A stretch of DNA of 51,468 bases from the NCBI GenBank assembly GCA_947623585.1, contig CANQHA010000015.1, positions 1 to 51,468 on the forward strand, written 5' to 3'. This document shows positions 48,317-51,468 of this stretch, piece after piece. A model generated the notes under the pieces. The model was not told where the DNA came from. It saw nothing but the letters and a program-made list of their open reading frames with translations, and searched no databases. The translations under genes were made by a program, and so were the position numbers. Numbering within the stretch: the first letter of the stretch is position 1; every line of letters starts with the position of its first letter. This DNA comes from an uncultured Clostridia bacterium (GTDB lineage: Bacteria > Bacillota > Clostridia > Oscillospirales > Ruminococcaceae).

Positions 48317-48580
48317 TCAGATTATCTGCGATTCATCGACGTCGTCGCCGCCTAAATCGACGGGTTCTTCGCCGAGGACGACCCTGCGGAGGTTTTCAAA
48401 CTCCTCGTCCGAAAGGGTCACGCCTTTTCCCATTCTCGTGTGGTCGGGCGACCATTCGCGGATGTCGTATTTCGGCGGATAGTCGTTCCAGCTCACCTTG
48501 TTGAGCTCCTTTGTCCACCCGCGTGAGCTTTCTCCGAGCACCGCGATGTGCTCCTTGATCTCATACTTTAGTTCTGCCAT
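48317..48580 (-). CDS. YdbC/PC4-like single-stranded nucleic acid binding protein
   Basis: 87 residues from the ATG at 48580, 9 nt after AAGGAG; an ATG three codons earlier lies inside that site. The sequence LKYEIKEHIAVLGESSRGWTKELNKVSWNDYPPKYDIREWSPD and KGVTLSDEEFENLRRVV follows the YdbC family (PC4-like fold), dimeric ssDNA-binding proteins. The C-terminus is an acidic tail (VDLGGDDVDESQII). It may act in transcription or DNA maintenance. It follows the flippase gene with 12 nt between, in the same direction. Confidence 0.88.
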   Translation of the reverse strand: MAELKYEIKEHIAVLGESSRGWTKELNKVSWNDYPPKYDIREWSPDHTRMGKGVTLSDEEFENLRRVVLGEEPVDLGGDDVDESQII

Positions 48581-48601
48581 TGCAAACATCTCCTTATATA
48601 T

Positions 48602-50065
48602 TTATTTTTGAGAATTTACGCCGAAAATTTTCGCCGCGGCGGGAAATCTTTCAAAGACCCTCGTGGGGATAAGCAGCGAGCCTATCTTTAAAAGCTCGCC
48701 GAGATTAAGCGCGAAAACGATTATGAATATCGCGGCAAGAGCGGGATATATCCATATCCGAGAGAACTGATTGAGCGCCGTCATAAAAATCAGCAGCGCG
48801 GTGTTGATTAGTATTTTTGGCATTGAAAATTCAAAGCGGATTATTTTTTTAGTATCAAAGAGCCGGAAGAAGAACACCGAGAAGTATGCGGCAAAGGTTG
48901 CGCCGGCCGCGCCGTATATGCCGAATTTTGGTATCAGAATAAAATTCAGAACGATGTTTATCACGCCCGCCGCAAGCGAGGTCGCAAACGAGCGCTTTGT
49001 GCGCTTCTCGGCGATATATACCGAGCCGAGAAAAACGTTGAAGCAGGTAAAAACCGTCGCGAGGGTGAGTATCGGAGAATAGAGCATAGCCTCGTGATAA
49101 GCCGAATTTACCCAAACATAGGTCAGCGGGCGGTTGATAAGAAGTATCCCCGCCGCAAGAACGTACATAAACGACTGATTGAACGAAAACACCCGGGTAT
49201 AAAAACTTTCGCGGCCCTCCTCGCGGTTCTCTTGAATGGCCGACATATTCCACGCCTGCGAAAACATCGTGAAAACGGTGGTGACGATGGTAGGGATTTT
49301 ATACGCGACCGTGTTTATGCCGTTCATGCCCTGCCCATGGAAATATGTGATGATGAAGCGGTCCGAAATGCTCGTTACAAGCCACAAAAGCGTCGTCGGA
49401 ACGAGCGGGGCGCAGTAGCGGAGCATATCTTTTAAAGCCGAAAGCGAGAAGCTGCGCGGCCTGACGTATTTATAAAGCCCCGCTGCCAAAAACAGAAATA
49501 CGCTCGACGAAAGATCCGAAAGGATTATCGCAAGAAGATAACCGGTCATTCCCCACTTGAATTTCAAAAGGAAAAGTATGTTAAAGAGTATCATCAAAAA
49601 GGTGGTGAGAACGCCGTCGAAGGCAAAGAGCTTCACCTTTTCAAGCGAGCGCACAAAGGTCGCGTTAAGCTGCTTCAGCGCCGCCGTCCAGACATATATA
49701 TAAAGTATCAGCGTAAAGCCGTCAAGATATCCGAGCCTTGATATCAGCGGAAATATCAGCGCCATGACCGCAAGCCCCGCCGCAACAAGCCCGAGCAGAG
49801 TGGTATAGACTCCGCTGCGCTGCTCATCGGTTTTGGCGTCAAGCCCGAAGCGCAGGGCGGCGTCGGCAGCCGAGAGGGTGAATATCGGAAGCAGAATGTT
49901 TGCAGTCTGAGCGACGAGATCGACGGTGCCGTATTGGTCGGGAGAGAGCGCCGCGGTATAAAGCGGGACGAGAATGAGCACCAGCAGCTTTGAGCCGAAG
50001 GAGCCTATTGCAAAAATGAGCGTGTTTGAAAACAGCTTTTTATAGCTTTGCCCCGATATTGCCAT
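48602..50065 (-). CDS. Polysaccharide flippase (Wzx/MATE superfamily)
   Basis: 487 residues with about 14 membrane helices. The N-terminus (SYKKLFSNTLIFAIGSFGSKLLVLILVPLYT) is the typical first helix pair of oligosaccharide flippases, and PDQYGTVDLVAQTANILLP follows. It should move lipid-linked glycan across the membrane for surface polysaccharide building. No glycosyltransferase genes are beside it; the following gene is ydbC-like. Promoter at 50092-50120, GGAGGG ribosome site. Confidence 0.9.
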   Translation of the reverse strand: MAISGQSYKKLFSNTLIFAIGSFGSKLLVLILVPLYTAALSPDQYGTVDLVAQTANILLPIFTLSAADAALRFGLDAKTDEQRSGVYTTLLGLVAAGLAVMALIFPLISRLGYLDGFTLILYIYVWTAALKQLNATFVRSLEKVKLFAFDGVLTTFLMILFNILFLLKFKWGMTGYLLAIILSDLSSSVFLFLAAGLYKYVRPRSFSLSALKDMLRYCAPLVPTTLLWLVTSISDRFIITYFHGQGMNGINTVAYKIPTIVTTVFTMFSQAWNMSAIQENREEGRESFYTRVFSFNQSFMYVLAAGILLINRPLTYVWVNSAYHEAMLYSPILTLATVFTCFNVFLGSVYIAEKRTKRSFATSLAAGVINIVLNFILIPKFGIYGAAGATFAAYFSVFFFRLFDTKKIIRFEFSMPKILINTALLIFMTALNQFSRIWIYPALAAIFIIVFALNLGELLKIGSLLIPTRVFERFPAAAKIFGVNSQK

Positions 50066-50091
50066 TTGCGTCCCTCCTTCCGGTACAATAC

Positions 50092-50120
50092 ATTATAACT
50101 GTATCCGCCCGAAAAATCAA
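50092..50120 (-). promoter_or_regulatory. Promoter of the flippase-ydbC operon
   Basis: Leftward TTGATT (50115-50120), 17-bp spacer, TATAAT (50092-50097). Confidence 0.82.
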
Positions 50121-50147
50121 GAATTTTCACAAAATCTTCCTTGGGGC

Positions 50148-50177
50148 TTGAAACCCGTGGTTTGTTTGTGGTATACT
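50148..50177 (+). promoter_or_regulatory. Promoter of the 41-residue peptide gene
   Basis: TTGAAA 50148-50153, 18-bp spacer, TATACT 50172-50177. Confidence 0.65.
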
Positions 50178-50227
50178 GTATTAAGAAGAAAACGGCTCAC
50201 CGATATTCAGGAAAGGATTTGATCGGA

Positions 50228-50353
50228 ATGAAGAAGCTGATGAAGATCATTGCGGCGGCTGCCGCAGCTTTCGGCGCGGCGGTGCTTTTGAAACTTGCCG
50301 CCGAGGTCCTCGGCACCTGTTCTCACCGCTATATCGACGTTGAAACCGAATAA
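50228..50353 (+). CDS. Small membrane peptide (41 residues), unknown function
   Basis: The ATG at 50228 follows AAAGGA by about 10 nt. The peptide MKKLMKIIAAAAAAFGAAVLLKL is a single basic-then-hydrophobic helix, followed by a short tail AAEVLGTCSHRYIDVETE that would lie outside or inside depending on orientation. It has its own promoter and a strong bidirectional terminator, which supports a real gene. The Ala run (AAAAAAA) makes a type of membrane anchor or small toxin/holin-like peptide possible, but there is no antitoxin evidence. Upstream in-frame codons back to 50141 lie over the promoter. Confidence 0.6.
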   Translation: MKKLMKIIAAAAAAFGAAVLLKLAAEVLGTCSHRYIDVETE

Positions 50354-50400
50354 AAAACACCCCGGAGGTCAAAAGCCCCCGGGGCGCTTTCTTTTTTTAT
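50353..50400. terminator. Bidirectional terminator between the small peptide and SleB-type genes
   Basis: CCCCGG..CCGGGG stem (50361-50387) with TTTCTTTTTTT on the plus strand and TGTTTTTTATT on the minus strand. Confidence 0.85.
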
Positions 50401-51086
50401 GAGCAGAAAACGTGATCTCCGATAGTCGTTATGACCGGCCGCGAGCGGATCCATTTGTTGCTTGTTTTCTGAGGATTATAATAATAGATCGCGCCGCCCG
50501 AGGGGTCCCAGCCGTTAAGGGCGTCACGCGCCGCGTTATAAGACGACGACGAGACCGGCTGCCAGAACTGTCCGTCGTTCACGGCCGTGAACGCTCCGTT
50601 CTGATAGATCACCCCGGCGATGGTATCGGGAAACGACGGATGCTCGACCCGGTTCAAAACCACCGCGCCGACAGCCACCTGCCCGGTATAAGGCTCGCCG
50701 CGCGCCTCGGCAGAGATTATTCTCGCAAGAAGATTGATGTTTGATTCCGTTGCTTTCGGCACCGTCCCGACGCTCACTCCGAGAGCGCTAAGGGTCTGAG
50801 GCCCCGCGATGCCGTCAACCGTCAGCCCCTTTTGCTTCTGAAATTTGCGGACAGCCGCCTGCGTCTGAGTGCCGTAATATCCGGTAACATCGGCGGTGAA
50901 CAGACCTCTTTCCTTCAAAGCCTGTTGGATCGCCGTTACCTCCTTGCCCGATGAGCCGAGCTTGGAAAGCGTTTCCTGCCGGTCAATGTTTTGACAGATC
51001 AAATGAACTAAAGACATACATATAATAAACGCCGCCAGTATATAATAAAAAGACCGGCGCTTTGATCTTGTCGAAGTTTTCGTCAT
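50397..51086 (-). CDS. SleB-type cell wall hydrolase with peptidoglycan-binding domain
   Basis: 229 residues from the ATG at 51086, 8 nt after AAAGGAG. One N-terminal membrane or signal helix (about residues 14-34, FYYILAAFIICMSLVHLIC). A peptidoglycan-binding domain of the PG_binding_1 type spans about 40-100 (GSSGKEVTAIQQALKERGLF, VRKFQKQKGLTVDGIAGPQT). The Hydrolase_2/SleB catalytic domain covers about 115-229, with the catalytic Glu in LARIISAEARGEPYTGQVAV. Lytic transglycosylase acting on cortex or wall peptidoglycan; presence suggests spore formation, although SleB relatives also occur in non-sporers. No ypeB neighbour. Confidence 0.9.
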   Translation of the reverse strand: MTKTSTRSKRRSFYYILAAFIICMSLVHLICQNIDRQETLSKLGSSGKEVTAIQQALKERGLFTADVTGYYGTQTQAAVRKFQKQKGLTVDGIAGPQTLSALGVSVGTVPKATESNINLLARIISAEARGEPYTGQVAVGAVVLNRVEHPSFPDTIAGVIYQNGAFTAVNDGQFWQPVSSSSYNAARDALNGWDPSGGAIYYYNPQKTSNKWIRSRPVITTIGDHVFCS

Positions 51087-51301
51087 TATAAATCTCTCCT
51101 TTTTGAGGTGTTTGCTCATATTGTTTCCGGTTTTTGTCCCGAAAATCCCCGCAAGGCGCCGGAAATTATTTCAAATTCCTTTTTAAAAGCGCTTATTTCC
51201 GCTGCCGGACGCCCGAAAGGTCGCTGCGGATATTGATTCTGCACAATCTGAAAGGCGTTCGGCAAAGGTTTTTGTGCAGATAAACAAATCTCAAAAAAGG
51301 C

Positions 51302-51330
51302 TTGACAAACGGCTTCAAAAGTGTTAAACT
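51302..51330 (+). promoter_or_regulatory. Strong promoter, first of a tandem pair
   Basis: TTGACA 51302-51307, 17-bp spacer, TAAACT 51325-51330. It is preceded by AAATCTCAAAAAAG, a sequence repeated in front of the second promoter. Confidence 0.75.
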
Positions 51331-51403
51331 ACAAAAGCTGCCCGTCAAGGACAAGCGCCCGAGCTTTACACCAAAAAAATCTCAAAAAAGATTAAAAAAG
51401 TTC

Positions 51404-51432
51404 TTGACAAGAGGTTAAAGGTGTGGTAAAAT
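51404..51432 (+). promoter_or_regulatory. Strong promoter, second of a tandem pair, possible rRNA operon start
   Basis: TTGACA 51404-51409, 17-bp spacer, TAAAAT 51427-51432, preceded by an A-rich AAATCTCAAAAAAGATTAAAAAAG block like an UP element. The downstream gene lies beyond the window. The gap 51087-51300 otherwise shows nothing. Confidence 0.7.
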
Positions 51433-51468
51433 AGTCGGGCACCCTTGGAAGAGGGGAGCGAAGAAGCA

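Overview
The window reads as chromosomal DNA from a low-complexity-wall Firmicute of class Clostridia, most likely an intestinal Oscillospirales/Ruminococcaceae-type organism. This is an inference from gene content (many lipoproteins with Gram-positive lipoboxes, an ECF vitamin transporter S component, a SleB-type cell wall hydrolase, YdbC, a DUF2508/YaaL protein, a bile salt hydrolase, an exonuclease-dead PolA), from strong AGGAGG ribosome binding sites, and from a near-invariant promoter style (TTGACA, exactly 17 bp, TATAAT). No rRNA gene is visible, but the last 170 bases carry two tandem strong promoters with A-rich upstream repeats, as expected in front of an rRNA operon.

Layout. 1-300: fragments of two dispersed repeat families. 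302-1623: a TetR regulator and a CPBP membrane protease. 1652-8480 (minus): an eight-gene operon with a membrane protein, an ECF-type sigma factor, its DUF4367-type anti-sigma factor, two paralogous solute-binding lipoproteins, two sugar-type ABC permeases (no ATPase) and a small membrane-anchored protein. 8615-11675 (plus): a GH31 glycosidase and a DUF3737 beta-helix protein. 11740-12150: a duplicated repeat. 12176-13943 (minus): a DUF362 protein and a secreted protein with a sortase-like tail. 14030-14440: palindromic repeats, then tRNA-Pro. 14815-17660: a beta-CASP metallo-hydrolase, small proteins, tRNA-Ser. 17758-18360: more palindromic repeats. 18401-20553: greA-lysS. 20596-22754: a degenerate gene, a promoter with a G10 tract in its spacer, an ECF S component, a lipoprotein. 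22891-29341: tRNA-Lys and a minus-strand secA-DUF1015-papain-like-HAD-bile salt hydrolase operon. 29514-29914: palindromic repeats. 30041-34153: an XRE regulator, a histidine phosphatase, a large M23 peptidase. 34238-35506: tRNA-Leu and nth. 35549-39091 (minus): GNAT, Nudix and polA. 39552-45073 (plus): a translation/tRNA-modification operon (dus, trmN6-like, PNPOx-like, rsmI, rimI, tsaD, metal-receptor lipoprotein). 45092-48312: two transglutaminase-like lipoproteins. 48317-50065 (minus): YdbC and a polysaccharide flippase. 50148-51086: a 41-residue membrane peptide and a SleB-type hydrolase.

The most unusual content is non-coding. (1) A family of about 220-400 bp elements with ends AAAAGGTATTC, containing a nested GC-rich palindrome, a conserved 75-bp long hairpin and end hairpins whose stems differ between copies while staying self-complementary. 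(2) Two GC-rich four-way-junction (cloverleaf) elements with unrelated stem sequences but the same plan, one in the dus leader and one between rimI and tsaD. (3) A roughly 122-bp repeat fused directly to the CCA end of two different tRNA genes (Ser and Leu), with a covarying hairpin. (4) A consensus promoter whose spacer contains G10, reading into a terminator after about 75 nt, which looks like a phase-variable small RNA gene. None of these was compared with databases; they rest on direct reading of the sequence.
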